This document shows, piece after piece, positions 17,258-27,600 of a DNA stretch of 46,385 nt. Position numbers and translations under genes: made by a program. Numbering within the stretch: position 1 is the stretch's first letter; each line of letters begins with the position of its first letter. The notes under the pieces were generated by a model that saw nothing but the letters and a program-made list of their open reading frames with translations, ran no database searches and had not been told where the DNA came from. The DNA is taken from the NCBI GenBank assembly GCA_016793845.1, contig JAEULI010000178.1, forward strand, positions 1-46,385. Direction: 5' to 3'. Source of the DNA: Sphingosinicella sp. Lineage in GTDB: Bacteria > Pseudomonadota > Alphaproteobacteria > Sphingomonadales > Sphingomonadaceae.

Positions 17258-17698
17258 TTACGCGGCCACCACCATCGCGGCGATGGCGTCGGGCGGCAGA
17301 TTGGTCGCCTCCTTGGCGATCTCGGCGACGATGCGGTCCACGACTTCCTTGTGGTAATGCTTGCGCATCTCGCCAAGCGTGGCGGGCGGCGCGATCACGA
17401 CAAGGCGGTCTGTTTTCCCCGCCAGTGCTCGCTTTTTCAGGATATCGGCTACGTCCGCTGCGAAACGATCTTCGGCGAGCTGCTTGAAATCGGTTTCCTC
17501 ATAGCCGTGGCGCCGCGTGCCGACGCTCTGGAAGCTGCGGCCGGGCCGGTCGCTTGAAAGTTCGCGGTCGGGGCGCAGGTCCTGCTCTTCCTCGCGGATC
17601 ACCTGCAGATCGGGGAACTTCGTGTCGCCCTCGTTGACGAGCAGCAGCAGCTTGCGCCCGTCGGCGACGCAAATCTCGGTCTTGTGCTGGAGGATCAT
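17258..17698 (-). CDS. Host attachment family protein (baeRF12-like)
   Basis: A 146-residue protein of the family annotated as required for attachment to host cells. Visible blocks are [17 protein letters not shown], the variable middle [42 protein letters not shown], and the C-terminal [41 protein letters not shown]. The last block resembles a degenerate eRF1/peptidyl-tRNA-hydrolase-like fold, so the attachment name is historical and the molecular role is uncertain. Start at 17698 has GGGAG at good spacing; a longer frame up to 17797 would overlap the serS start region. It lies 43 bases upstream of the ABC ATPase gene. Confidence 0.8.
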   Translation of the reverse strand: MILQHKTEICVADGRKLLLLVNEGDTKFPDLQVIREEEQDLRPDRELSSDRPGRSFQSVGTRRHGYEETDFKQLAEDRFAADVADILKKRALAGKTDRLVVIAPPATLGEMRKHYHKEVVDRIVAEIAKEATNLPPDAIAAMVVAA

Positions 17699-17753
17699 GG
17701 CGTCTCCCTTTTCGGCCTGTGTGTGAAGCTTCAACGCAGCATGGCGAAACCGG

Positions 17754-17782
17754 TTGCGACCCAAAGGCGCCCGTTCCATAGA
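17754..17782 (+). promoter_or_regulatory. Putative sigma-70 promoter of serS
   Basis: TTGCGA (17754-17759) and CATAGA (17777-17782) are separated by exactly 17 bases. The -10 ends only 9 bases before the serS ATG, so transcription would begin within a few bases of the start codon and the mRNA would be leaderless or nearly so. Confidence 0.4.
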
Positions 17783-17791
17783 GCCTTCGCC

Positions 17792-19063
17792 ATGCATGAC
17801 ATCCGTTATATCCGGGAAAACCCCGCCGAATTTGATCTGGGTCTAGCGCGCAAAGGCCTTGCGCCTCTGTCGGCGGAAATCCTTGGCGAAGACACCGCAC
17901 TGCGTGAGACCGTGACGACGCTGCAGGCCGCGCTCACCCGCCGCAACGAAGCTTCGAAGGCGATCGGTGCCGCGAAGTCGCAGAAGGACGAGGCCACCGC
18001 TGCCGCGCTGATGGCCGAGGTGAGCGAGCTCAAGACGCGCATCCCCGACCTTGAAGCGAAGGAACGCGAACTTTCCGAGGCGCTGAACGCGCGGCTTTCG
18101 GCCATTCCGAACCTGCCCGCCGCCGATGTGCCGGAAGGACCGGACGAGACCGCGAACGTGGTGCTGAAGACGTGGGGGGAGCCGCGTGCCTTCGATTTCG
18201 AAGCGAAGGAGCACGATGCCGTCGCCGCGCCGCTCGGCCTCGATTTCGAGCGTGCCGCGAAGCTTTCCGGCGCGCGCTTCGCGGTGATGAGCGGCGGCGT
18301 CGCCCGCCTGCACCGCGCGCTCGCGCAGTTCATGCTCGACCGGCAGATCGCGAACGGCTTCACCGAAACCGCCGTGCCGCTGCTGGTGCGCGACGAAGCG
18401 GTGTACGGCACCGGCCAGCTTCCGAAGTTCGCCGAAGACCTGTTTCAGACGACGGACGGCCGCTGGCTGATCCCGACCGCCGAGGTGAGCCTCACGAACC
18501 TCGTGGCGGGTGAGATCCTCGACACCGCGAGCCTGCCGCTGCGCCTGACCGCGCTCTCCCCCTGCTTCCGCGCCGAAGCAGGATCGGCGGGGCGGGACAC
18601 CAAGGGCATGATCCGCCAGCACCAGTTCGAGAAGGTCGAGATGGTGGTGATCGCGGCGGCCGACCGATCCGAGGCAGAACATGCGTGGATGACGCAGTGC
18701 GCCGAGGGAATCCTACAGGCGCTTGGGCTTCCCTATCGCGTGATGCTGCTGTGTTCCGGCGACATGGGCTTCGCCTCTCGCAAGACCTACGACCTTGAGG
18801 TCTGGCTGCCGGGGCAGGACTGCTACCGCGAGATTTCGAGCGTTTCCAACTGCGGGGACTTCCAGGCGCGGCGCATGAACGCGCGGCACCGCGCGGCGGG
18901 TGAAAAGGGCACGGCGTTCGTCCACACGCTGAACGGTTCGGGGCTCGCCGTAGGCCGCACGCTCGTCGCGGTGCTGGAGAACTATCAGCAGGCAGATGGA
19001 TCGGTGACGATCCCCGAGGCGCTGCGCCCATACATGGGCGGGCTGGAGGCGCTGCGGCCGTGA
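17792..19063 (+). CDS. serS: Serine--tRNA ligase
   Basis: A 423-residue class II aminoacyl-tRNA synthetase that charges tRNA-Ser. The N-terminal coiled-coil arm for the tRNA variable arm spans ~30-100 ([20 protein letters not shown]...). Class II motif 2 is in [27 protein letters not shown] and motif 3 in [21 protein letters not shown]. Start at 17792 ([15 protein letters not shown]) matches the conserved family N-terminus; an upstream frame extension is rejected. The stop TGA overlaps the GTG start of surE. Confidence 0.97.
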   Translation: MHDIRYIRENPAEFDLGLARKGLAPLSAEILGEDTALRETVTTLQAALTRRNEASKAIGAAKSQKDEATAAALMAEVSELKTRIPDLEAKERELSEALNARLSAIPNLPAADVPEGPDETANVVLKTWGEPRAFDFEAKEHDAVAAPLGLDFERAAKLSGARFAVMSGGVARLHRALAQFMLDRQIANGFTETAVPLLVRDEAVYGTGQLPKFAEDLFQTTDGRWLIPTAEVSLTNLVAGEILDTASLPLRLTALSPCFRAEAGSAGRDTKGMIRQHQFEKVEMVVIAAADRSEAEHAWMTQCAEGILQALGLPYRVMLLCSGDMGFASRKTYDLEVWLPGQDCYREISSVSNCGDFQARRMNARHRAAGEKGTAFVHTLNGSGLAVGRTLVAVLENYQQADGSVTIPEALRPYMGGLEALRP

Positions 19064-19827
19064 GAATCCTGCTCACCAACGACGACGGCTACCACGCCCC
19101 CGGCATGGCGGTGCTTGAGGCGATCGCGCGCGAACTCAGCGACGACATCTGGGTGGTCGCGCCCGCCGAGGAGCAATCGGGCGCCGGGCACTCGCTGACG
19201 CTGACGCAGCCGATCCGCCTGCAGAAGCACGGCGAGCGGCGCTTTGCGGTGCGCGGCACGCCGACCGACAGCGTGATGATGGGGCTTGGCCTCCTGATGA
19301 AGGACAATCTGCCCGACCTCGTGCTCTCGGGCGTGAATCGCGGCGCGAATCTTGCCGAGGACGTCACCTATTCGGGTACCGTCTCGGCGGCGATGGAGGC
19401 GACGCTCTACGGCATTCCCGCCATTGCGCTCAGCCAGTGCCTTGGCTCCATGCGCGCGGTGGAAGCCTTCGAGACCGCGGCCAAGTGGGGCGCTACGGTC
19501 GTGCGTGCGCTCGCCGCGAAGACATGGCCGAAGGGCGTGCTGATGAACGTGAACTTCCCCGCCGTCGCGCCGGACGCGGTGAAGGGCGTGCGCGTGACCG
19601 AACAGGGCTTCCGCGACTACGGCGCCACCGCCATCGAGGAACGCGTCGATCCGCGCGGCTTCACTTATTATTGGTTCGGCCTCGGCCGCGAGGCTTCGGA
19701 AGCCGGACACCTCACCGATCTGCAGGCGACGCACGAAGGCCTGATCGCCGTGACGCCGCTGCACCTCGACCTCACGCACTACGAGACGCTGGACGCACTG
19801 CGCGATGCGGTGAAACACCTCGGCTAG
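19060..19827 (+). CDS. surE: 5'/3'-nucleotidase SurE
   Basis: A 255-residue metal-dependent survival phosphatase that dephosphorylates nucleoside monophosphates. The N-terminal signature [15 protein letters not shown] holds the metal-binding Asp-Asp. [16 protein letters not shown] and [24 protein letters not shown] supply the remaining active-site serine and asparagine residues. The GTG start at 19060 overlaps the serS stop (GTGA). The order surE then an NlpD-like gene recalls the surE-pcm-nlpD arrangement of other proteobacteria, but no pcm lies between them. Confidence 0.96.
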   Translation: MRILLTNDDGYHAPGMAVLEAIARELSDDIWVVAPAEEQSGAGHSLTLTQPIRLQKHGERRFAVRGTPTDSVMMGLGLLMKDNLPDLVLSGVNRGANLAEDVTYSGTVSAAMEATLYGIPAIALSQCLGSMRAVEAFETAAKWGATVVRALAAKTWPKGVLMNVNFPAVAPDAVKGVRVTEQGFRDYGATAIEERVDPRGFTYYWFGLGREASEAGHLTDLQATHEGLIAVTPLHLDLTHYETLDALRDAVKHLG

Positions 19828-19876
19828 GCGCTTTCGACGATTCAAATCCGCGTCTCGCCGGGTTAGAGACATCTCC

Positions 19877-20920
19877 ATGTTCCGCTTCGCCGTTCCTTTC
19901 GCCCTGCTTCTCGCCGCCGCCTGCTCGGCACCGTCGCGCCCGCAATTTCCCGTGCCGACGCCGAAGAAGCCGATCGAAAGCGCCGCCACACCCGCGCCGG
20001 TGACACCGGCGGCTCCCAAGCGCGCGCCCTGGAAGCCGGTGAAGGTGGTGGCGGACGCTGTCGACGTGCCGCAGCAGACGGTCACCGTCGCGCGCGGCGA
20101 TACGCTCTCCCGCATCGGCGAGCGCACGGGCTCCTCCGTACAGGCGATCGCGCAGGCGAACCGGATCGCGCCGCCCTACACGATCGAGGTGGGGCAGGTG
20201 CTGAACATTCCCGGCGGGCGCTATCACACGGTGAAGGCGGGCGAGACGGGCATCACCATCGCGCGCGCCTATGGTGCGGACTGGGAAGGCATCGTCGCGA
20301 CCAACGAACTGAAGGCGCCCTACACGCTGCGCGTCGGCCAGCGGCTGCGGCTGCCCACGAAGGCGCAGGTGCGCGAGATGACGCTCGCCGAACGCGCCGC
20401 CGCCTTCACCATCGACATCGACGACCTCATCACCGGCAGCGAACCCGCCGCGACCGAAGCCGCCGCCGCCGCGCACCCGGCGGGCGAAACCGCGCCGCCG
20501 CAGGCGGTGGCCGCGCTGCCGCCGACCCCGGCGTTCAACGGGCGGTTCACGGCGCCCGTGGACGGCAAGCTCATCAGCCGCTTCGGCGCGAAATCCGGCG
20601 GGCTCTACAACGACGGCATCAACCTCCGCGCCCCGGCCGGGGCACCGATCCGCGCGGCGGCGAACGGCGTCGTCGCCTATGCCGGAAACGCCGTGGAGGG
20701 CTTCGGCAATCTCGTGCTGCTGAAGCACGACGGCGGCTGGGTGACGGCCTATGCCCACGCCGAAGACCTGCTCGTGATCCGCGGCGACACGGTGCGCCAG
20801 GGCGACCCCATCGCCCGCGTCGGCAAGACCGGCTCGGTCGACGAGCCGCAGCTTCATTTCGAGATCCGTCAGGGCAAGAAGCCGGTCGACCCGCTGCCGC
20901 TTTTGCCGGGGGTTGGGTAA
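19877..20920 (+). CDS. nlpD: NlpD/EnvC-like LysM and M23 (LytM) domain lipoprotein
   Basis: A 347-residue exported protein with an LLLAAACS lipobox-like signal and a proline-rich linker. Two LysM peptidoglycan-binding domains follow (VTVARGDTLSRIGERTG... near 70-115, and YHTVKAGETGITIARAYG... near 118-160). A C-terminal LytM/M23 domain starts near 215. The canonical metal-binding H-x3-D of active LytM enzymes is replaced by N-x3-N in YNDGINL, although YAH and LHFEIR histidines remain. Such degenerate LytM domains act as activators of cell-wall amidases during division rather than as peptidases. This role is inferred from the residues and from the surE linkage. Confidence 0.87.
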   Translation: MFRFAVPFALLLAAACSAPSRPQFPVPTPKKPIESAATPAPVTPAAPKRAPWKPVKVVADAVDVPQQTVTVARGDTLSRIGERTGSSVQAIAQANRIAPPYTIEVGQVLNIPGGRYHTVKAGETGITIARAYGADWEGIVATNELKAPYTLRVGQRLRLPTKAQVREMTLAERAAAFTIDIDDLITGSEPAATEAAAAAHPAGETAPPQAVAALPPTPAFNGRFTAPVDGKLISRFGAKSGGLYNDGINLRAPAGAPIRAAANGVVAYAGNAVEGFGNLVLLKHDGGWVTAYAHAEDLLVIRGDTVRQGDPIARVGKTGSVDEPQLHFEIRQGKKPVDPLPLLPGVG

Positions 20921-20924
20921 AGCC

Positions 20925-21416
20925 ATGCACATAGCCGCGTTCGTTGCGATCGGCGTGGCAGCAGCTATCGGCTTCACACTCTACGATTTTCGGGATGAGT
21001 TCCCCACACTCCCCCAAATCTGCGCTCATCTACCCTCTCCATTGACACCAGCGCGCTACGCGGATCGCATCGCGCCGGGGCAATGCCCATGGGAAGCAAG
21101 TTTCGGCTTCAAGAAGTCGTTCAACGGCACATTCGTGTCAGGATTAGAAGTGTCGAGGTTCTGCCCCGACGAAGCCTCTATGGATTTGACGAAATGCAAG
21201 TGGCTGAGCATTGATTCGCAGGCATCCCTAGATTTCCCCGCCCTTTCGGAACACCTCGACAACCGCGCAGGCGGATATGCGAAGTTCCGCGTCCGTTTTA
21301 GCGGCTGGGAAAGCCTGTGGCCGGGACATCATGGTTACAGGGGCGCATACGCTGGTCATGTGCTTGTCGATCGGTTCGGAGCGGTCGAACCGATCACGCT
21401 GCCATCAGCGCAGTAA
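20925..21416 (+). CDS. Unrecognised membrane-anchored or exported protein
   Basis: A 163-residue protein I do not recognise. The first ~20 residues (MHIAAFVAIGVAAAIGFTLY) form one hydrophobic segment, either an uncleaved anchor or a signal. The rest contains four cysteines (ICAH, QCPW, FCPD, KCKW) that could form disulfides in the periplasm. The GC content is visibly lower than in flanking genes, which may mean later acquisition. The start at 20925 is preferred over an in-frame TTG at 20913 that would overlap nlpD. It sits 4 bases after nlpD, so read-through expression is possible. A REP-like palindrome follows it. Confidence 0.6.
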   Translation: MHIAAFVAIGVAAAIGFTLYDFRDEFPTLPQICAHLPSPLTPARYADRIAPGQCPWEASFGFKKSFNGTFVSGLEVSRFCPDEASMDLTKCKWLSIDSQASLDFPALSEHLDNRAGGYAKFRVRFSGWESLWPGHHGYRGAYAGHVLVDRFGAVEPITLPSAQ

Positions 21417-21424
21417 ATCACTCC

Positions 21425-21502
21425 CTTCCCGTCCTCCCGGCGCAGGCCGGGATCCATGCGACGCTGGTTATGGACCCCGGCCTGCGCCGGGGTGACGGGA
21501 AG
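21425..21502. repeat. REP-like palindromic intergenic repeat
   Basis: Two 33-base arms (21425-21457 and 21470-21502) are inverted copies with 3 mismatches, around a 12-base centre. The core CCGGCGCAGGCCGGGATCCA is the kind of dispersed palindrome common between genes in sphingomonads and other alphaproteobacteria. In RNA it would form a very stable hairpin and may end or protect the upstream transcript before rimO. Confidence 0.8.
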
Positions 21503-21558
21503 TTAGAGGGCACGCCCCCTTGCGTCCGGGCGCGTTTTCCGTCACTGGCGCGCGTCTC

Positions 21559-22887
21559 ATGACCGTGAAAACGCTCCCCGCGCCGCCGAAGGTCGGCATG
21601 GTGTCGCTCGGCTGCCCGAAGGCGCTGGTCGACAGCGAGCGGATTCTGACCAAGCTGCGCTCGGACGGCTATGCGATGAGCCCGGACTATGCGGGCGCCG
21701 ACGTCGTGCTGGTGAACACCTGCGGCTTCCTCGATTCGGCGAAGGAAGAGAGCCTTGCCGCGATCGGTGAGGCGATCGCCGAAAACGGCCGCGTGATCGT
21801 GACCGGGTGCATGGGGAACGAGGCGGACGTGATCCGCGCGCGCTTCCCCGATGTGCTCGCGGTGACGGGGGCGCATCAATATGAGGCCGTCGTCGAGGCC
21901 GTGCATGAGGCCGCGCCGCCGGTGCCATCGCCGTTCGTCGACCTGGTGCCGGAGGCGGGGCTGAAGCTAACGCCGCGCCACTATTCGTATCTGAAGATTT
22001 CGGAGGGCTGCAATCACCGCTGCAAGTTCTGCATCATCCCCTCCCTGCGCGGCGATCTCGTCAGCCGGCCGGCAGCGGCGGTGGTACGGGAAGCCGCGAA
22101 ACTGGTGGAAGCGGGCACGAAGGAACTGCTCGTCATCAGCCAGGACACATCGGCCTATGGCGTCGATATCCGGCACGCGACTTCGAAGTGGGAAGGGCAC
22201 GAATACCGCGCACACATCACCGATCTGGCGCGTGATCTCGGCAAGCTCGGCGCGTGGGTGCGGATGCACTACATCTACCCCTACCCGCACGTCGATCAGC
22301 TGATGCCGTTGATGGCCGAGGGGCTGGTGCTGCCCTATCTTGATATTCCCTTCCAGCACGCGAGCCCGGCGGTGCTGAAGCGCATGGCGCGGCCCGCGAA
22401 CGAGGCGAAGGTGCTGGAGCGCATCCGCTCGTGGCGGGCTATCGTCCCCGACCTCGCCATCCGCTCCACCTTCATCGTCGGCTTCCCTGGTGAGACGGAG
22501 ACGGATTTCCAGTATCTCCTCGATTGGCTGGAGGACGCCGGGATCGATCGCGCCGGCTGCTTCAAGTACGAAGCCGTCGAGGGCGCTGCCGCCAATGCGC
22601 TGGACGGCGCGGTACCGGAAGAGATCAAGGATGAGCGCTGGCACCGCTTCATGGAAGCGCAGGCCCGGATTTCAGCCGCGCGCCTGCAAAGCCGCGTGGG
22701 CCGCGAGATCGATGTGATCATCGACGAGGCGGACGATGAGGGCGGCGCGACCGGGCGCTCGCAGTGGGACGCGCCCGAGATCGACGGCCAGGTGCTGCTG
22801 CGCGACGCCGATGTGGCGCCGGGCGATATCGTGCGCGTGCGCATCGAGGACGCCGACGAAACGGACCTGTTCGGCGTCCCCGCTTAA
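21559..22887 (+). CDS. rimO: Ribosomal protein S12 methylthiotransferase
   Basis: A 442-residue radical SAM enzyme that adds a methylthio group to an aspartate of ribosomal protein S12. The N-terminal UPF0004 domain carries the three cluster cysteines in [25 protein letters not shown] and VTGCMGNE. The radical SAM motif [15 protein letters not shown] and the following SR pattern are RimO-like rather than MiaB-like. A C-terminal TRAM domain covers the last ~65 residues. Start at 21559 ([19 protein letters not shown]) is chosen over an upstream TTG that would run into the palindromic repeat. It converges with the FAD dehydrogenase gene, 4 bases apart. Confidence 0.96.
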   Translation: MTVKTLPAPPKVGMVSLGCPKALVDSERILTKLRSDGYAMSPDYAGADVVLVNTCGFLDSAKEESLAAIGEAIAENGRVIVTGCMGNEADVIRARFPDVLAVTGAHQYEAVVEAVHEAAPPVPSPFVDLVPEAGLKLTPRHYSYLKISEGCNHRCKFCIIPSLRGDLVSRPAAAVVREAAKLVEAGTKELLVISQDTSAYGVDIRHATSKWEGHEYRAHITDLARDLGKLGAWVRMHYIYPYPHVDQLMPLMAEGLVLPYLDIPFQHASPAVLKRMARPANEAKVLERIRSWRAIVPDLAIRSTFIVGFPGETETDFQYLLDWLEDAGIDRAGCFKYEAVEGAAANALDGAVPEEIKDERWHRFMEAQARISAARLQSRVGREIDVIIDEADDEGGATGRSQWDAPEIDGQVLLRDADVAPGDIVRVRIEDADETDLFGVPA

Positions 22888-22891
22888 GACT

Positions 22892-24316
22892 TCAGACGAA
22901 AATCTTGCCCGGGTTCATGATGCCGTTCGGATCGAGCGCGGCCTTCACCGCGCGCATCGCGGCGATCTTTGCCGGGTTGCCGAGGCGCGCGAAGGTCTTC
23001 GCCTTCGACGTGCCGATGCCGTGTTCGGCGCTGATCGAGCCACCGTACCGCACGACGATGTCGTAAATCTGGTCGCTGACCTCGTAGCGGCGCGCCATCA
23101 GTTCAGTGCGCGGACCCGGCTCGGATGTCTTCACGTTGAAGTGCACGTTGCCGTCGCCGAGATGGCCGAACGCCATCACCTGCGTGCCCGGCCAGTCCGC
23201 CTCGATGATCCGCGTCGCCTCTTCCATGAAGCGCGGCATATCGGAAACGGGCACCGAGACGTCGTGCTTCACCGAAGGCCCGTCGAGACGTTCGGCTTCG
23301 GGCAGCTCTTCGCGAAGGCGCCAGAAATCGAGGCCCTGTGCACGGTTTTCGGCGAGCGCCGCATCGCGCACCAGCCCATCCTCGAACGCGGCGGCAAGAC
23401 CCGTTTCCAGCGCCTGACGCTGCGTCTCACCGGCCATCGCCGAGGTCGCCTCGACAAGCACGTACCACGGATAGACGTCCGACAGCGGATCGCGCGCGCC
23501 GGGGATGTGCTGCAGCACGAGATCGATACCGTGGCGCGGGATCAGCTCGAAGGAATCGAGATTGTCGCCGGTCGCCGCCTTGAGACGGGCGAGGAGCGAG
23601 AGCGCCGCGTGCGGATCGGCGAGCGCGACGAACGCCGTCGCCATTTCGCGCGGCGCGGGCACCAGCCTGAGCGATGCGGCGGTGACGAAGCCGAGCGTGC
23701 CTTCGGCGCCGATCAGCAGCTGCTTGATATCGTAGCCGGTATTGTCCTTCCGGAGCGGCGTGAGCTGATCGAGGATGCTGCCATCGGGCAGCACGGCTTC
23801 GAGCCCGATCACCTGCGCGCGCATGTTGCCGTAGCGGAGCACCTGAACGCCGCCCGCGTTCGTTGAGATGAGGCCACCCACCGTCGCCGAGCCCTTGGCG
23901 CCGAGCGAGAGCGGGAACATGCAGTCCGCGTCCTCGGCGGCCTTGTGCAGCGTCTCCAGGATCACGCCTGCCTCGGCGACGACGGTGAAGCCTGTCGCAT
24001 CGAGCGCGCGGATGCGGTTCATGCGGTCCATCGAGACGAGTACGGCGCGGCCATCCTCCTCCGGCACGCCGGCGCCGACGAGACCCGTGTTGCCACCCTG
24101 CGGCACCAGCGGTGTGCCGGTCTCGTTCGCGATTCTGACGATGCGCGCCAGCGTCTCGGTATCGCGCGGCAGGAGGAGCAGCGGCGAGGTGCCCGTCTTC
24201 TGGCCGCGCCAATCGGTTAGCTTGGGCGCGAGACGATCGGGATCGTCGGACCAGCCGCCGGGTCCGGCAGCATCGCGAAAGAGGTCGAGGACGGTGGTTT
24301 CGGGTTGTGTCGCCAT
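22892..24316 (-). CDS. FAD-binding oxidoreductase (D-2-hydroxyacid dehydrogenase, GlcD/DLD-like)
   Basis: A 474-residue flavoenzyme of the FAD-linked oxidase C family, which includes D-lactate, D-2-hydroxyglutarate and glycolate dehydrogenases. The FAD_binding_4 domain shows VPQGGNTGLVGAGVP and SLGAKGSATVGGLISTNAGG. The C-terminal domain shows the metal-site motif FGHLGDGNVHFNV and GSISAEHGIGTSK. It oxidises a D-2-hydroxyacid and passes electrons onward; the exact substrate is not readable. D-2-hydroxyglutarate released by serA would be a plausible one. Start at 24316 is chosen; a 31-residue upstream extension lacks family similarity. No partner glcE/F genes are present. Confidence 0.9.
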   Translation of the reverse strand: MATQPETTVLDLFRDAAGPGGWSDDPDRLAPKLTDWRGQKTGTSPLLLLPRDTETLARIVRIANETGTPLVPQGGNTGLVGAGVPEEDGRAVLVSMDRMNRIRALDATGFTVVAEAGVILETLHKAAEDADCMFPLSLGAKGSATVGGLISTNAGGVQVLRYGNMRAQVIGLEAVLPDGSILDQLTPLRKDNTGYDIKQLLIGAEGTLGFVTAASLRLVPAPREMATAFVALADPHAALSLLARLKAATGDNLDSFELIPRHGIDLVLQHIPGARDPLSDVYPWYVLVEATSAMAGETQRQALETGLAAAFEDGLVRDAALAENRAQGLDFWRLREELPEAERLDGPSVKHDVSVPVSDMPRFMEEATRIIEADWPGTQVMAFGHLGDGNVHFNVKTSEPGPRTELMARRYEVSDQIYDIVVRYGGSISAEHGIGTSKAKTFARLGNPAKIAAMRAVKAALDPNGIMNPGKIFV

Positions 24317-24637
24317 AGCGGCGCCCGCTTTAGGGGAAACCGCCGCCCCACGGAAGCTGCAACGTTTTCCGAAATGCACCCTGCAAAAACCGATAGTCCG
24401 CAAGGCCACAAGCGTTGCAATCCGGCAACGGTTTGCTGTCAGCGATGTCAGTATACCTGTTCAAAACCGGGGGATCGCGCGGCATCGCTGGACAAGCCCT
24501 TGAATCCGGGTTTCTATGCCCTTCGAGCGGTATAGGGGAGGCTATCGCTGTGATGGGCTGGGCCTCCTCCCGCCGTCCGACGCGCCACACCAGAACAGGC
24601 GCGCGGATGCAACGGTAACCTTGGGAGGGTACTCGTC
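24317..24637. other. 321-base divergent intergenic region
   Basis: This separates the FAD dehydrogenase (minus) from the large TonB receptor (plus). No coding region is supported. It contains an inverted repeat CGTTGC-N6-GCAACG (24413-24430) that could be an operator or a hairpin, a TATAGGG that might serve as a -10 (24531-24537) without a clear -35, and a strong GGGAGG ribosome site just before the receptor ATG. Confidence 0.5.
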
Positions 24638-27600
24638 ATGCAGTCACGTTTCCGCGCCCGTAGTGTCTTCGTTTCCAGCGCCTCAGCACTCGCCGTCCTC
24701 GCCGCCTCGCCCGCGTTCGCGCAGGTGACCGAGCAGAACGACTCCGGCATCGAAACCATCATCGTCACCGCCCAGCGCCAGGCTGAATCGCTGCAGGACG
24801 TGCCGATCGCCGTGAGCGCCTTCTCCTCGCAGGCGATGGAGCGCCAGCAGATCGAGAATTCGAGCGACCTGCAGCTCACCCTGCCGAACGTGTCGTTCAG
24901 CAAAGGCAACTTCACCTCATCCAGCTTCACGATCCGCGGTATCGGCGATCTTTGCGTCGGCGTGACCTGCGATTCCGCGACCGCCATCCACGTGAACGAC
25001 ACGCCGCTGCTGCAGACCCGCCTCTTTGAAACCGAGTTCTTCGACTTGGAGCGCATCGAAGTGCTGCGCGGCCCCCAAGGCACGCTTTTCGGCCGCAATG
25101 CGACCTCCGGCGTGGTCAATCTCGTTACCGCGAAGCCTGAACTTGGCAGCTTCGGCGCTGCAGGCGATGCCGAATACGGCAACTTCAACGCCATAAAGCT
25201 GAAGGGAATGCTCAACCTGCCGGTCGGCGACACGATCGGCATCCGCCTCGCCGGCTTCTACCAGAAGCGCGACGGCTATACCGAGAACGTCTATGACGGC
25301 AACGACATCGACGACCGCGACATGTACGCGATCCGCGGCTCGCTGCGCTGGGAGCCGACCGACTCAACGACCATCGACCTGATGGGGTATTACTTCCGCG
25401 AAAAAGACAACCGCGCCCGTATCCAGAAACAGAAGTGCCAGCGCGATCCGACCGGCATTCTCGGCTGCCTTCCGGGCGACCTGAAATTCGAAACGCTGAA
25501 CGGCAATGCGACGGTCGCCTCGATCCTGACGTCCCGCGAATTCTTCGCGACGCAGGGACTGCCCACCGCGTTCGCGCTCGGCAGCCTCTACGGCCCCGAC
25601 GTCTATGCCGGCTTCACCAACCCCGACGACGTGCGGAAGGTGAACACCGACTTCACGCCGACCTACTTCACCGATGAAGAGCAGTATCAGGCGCGCATCA
25701 CGCAGGACATCGGCGCCTTCACCGCGCAGGTGACCGGGCTTTATCACGCGAGCCGGGTCGATTCGCGGCAGGACTACAACCTCTCCGTGCAGAACCGGGC
25801 AGGTTACACTGCGGGCCTGACCGCGCTCTACGCCGGGGCGAACGGTCTTATTCCCCTTCCCCCGGGCCTTGCGGGCTATCTCGCCCCGGTCGCATCGGCC
25901 CTCATTCCGAGCGGCCCGGGCGGCGCGCTTTGCACGTCCGACGCCGAACCGACCGGCACCGGCAGCTACGGCGGCCATGTCGTGTGTGCGGCGACACCGC
26001 AGGACTTCGACAGGTCGGTCCAGAAGAGCACGGACTGGTCGATCGAAGGCATTCTCACCAGCAACTTCGATGGCCCGATCAACTTCCTGATCGGCGGCAT
26101 CTATGCAGACCTGAAGCTGACCGAGAACAGCTACTACGTGAACGCCTTCGGCCTCGATTATGCCAGCGGCGTCCTTGGCGCCTTCAATTCCTTCTCCAAT
26201 GGCATACCGGTGCCGAGCTATCTCGCCACGCCCTCATACCGGAACAATACGGATTATTTCCGTCTGAAATCCTACGGCATCTTCGGCGAGGTCTATTACG
26301 AGTTCAGCGACCGCGCCAAGCTGACGCTCGGCCTGCGCTACAACAGCGACAAGAAAAACGTGCGCGCCCGCACCACGCTCGCCAACTTCCTCACCCCGCA
26401 CACGCTGGACAACGCCTTCGATTCGCCCTTTGCGGCGCGTTTCGACGCCGACCCCGGAACGCCCTGCCCGGCGGGCTCGCCCGTCGGCGCCGCGGGCTCG
26501 GTCGCCGGATGCGAAGCCTTCCAGAACCGTCAGGTTTCGTTCAAGGAGTGGACCGGCCGCGCCGTGTTCGACTTCAAGATCACCGACGACAACCTGCTCT
26601 ACGCATCCTACTCGCGCGGCTACAAATCGGGCGGTATCAACCCGCCGCTGTCGCCGATCTTCGCGGTGTCGGACAGCTTCGAACCCGAGTTCATCGACTC
26701 GTTCGAAATCGGCTCCAAGAACAGCTTCCTCGACGGCACGCTGCAGCTGAACCTCACGGCCTTCTACTACAAGTACAAGGGCCTGCAGCTCAGCCGCATC
26801 GTCGCGCGCACATCGGTGAACGACAATGTCGACGCCGACATCTACGGCGTTGAAGGCGACGCGATCCTCAGCCCGACGCCGGGCCTGCTGTTCAACGTGG
26901 GCTTCAGCTACCTGCACACCAAGGTGGCGAGCGACAAGTTCCTCTCGAACCCCCGCGACCCCTCCGGCGGCCGTTCGGACGTTGTGATCATCAAGGATAT
27001 CACCAACGCTTCGAACTGCGCCGTGGTCCCGACCACCGCCGGAAACGCCGCGGGTGCCAACGCCTTCGTGAACTACGTGAACGCGAACGTCATCAACCCC
27101 AGCATCGTCACGTCCAGCGGACTTGTGCCGAGGACGCCATCGCAGCCGAACGACTCGCCGCTCGCCGGAACGACGCCGTTCCCCTCCGACAGCGGCATCG
27201 GCGCGACGGGCGCATTCAGCATCTGCAGCGTGCTCACGGCCGCGGCCGCATCGGCCGGATCGCTGTTCGGCGGAATCTCGGTCGCGCCGTCGGGTGTCGA
27301 GGTCAACCTGAAGGGCAACAAGCTGCCGCAGGCGCCGAACTACAAGTTCTCGGTGGGCGCCCAGTACACGGCGGACTTCGACAACGGCATGTCGCTCGTC
27401 CCGCGCGTCGACCTCACCTACACGGGTGAAAGCTACGGCAGCATCTTCAACGGGACGGTCAACAAGATCCCGGGCTACGCCCAGATCAACGCCCAGCTGC
27501 AGCTGAATGGCGCGAACGATCGCTGGTACATCCGGGGCTTCGTCCAGAACCTTCTGGACAACAACGCCACCACCGGCCTCTACGTGACCGATGCCTCATC

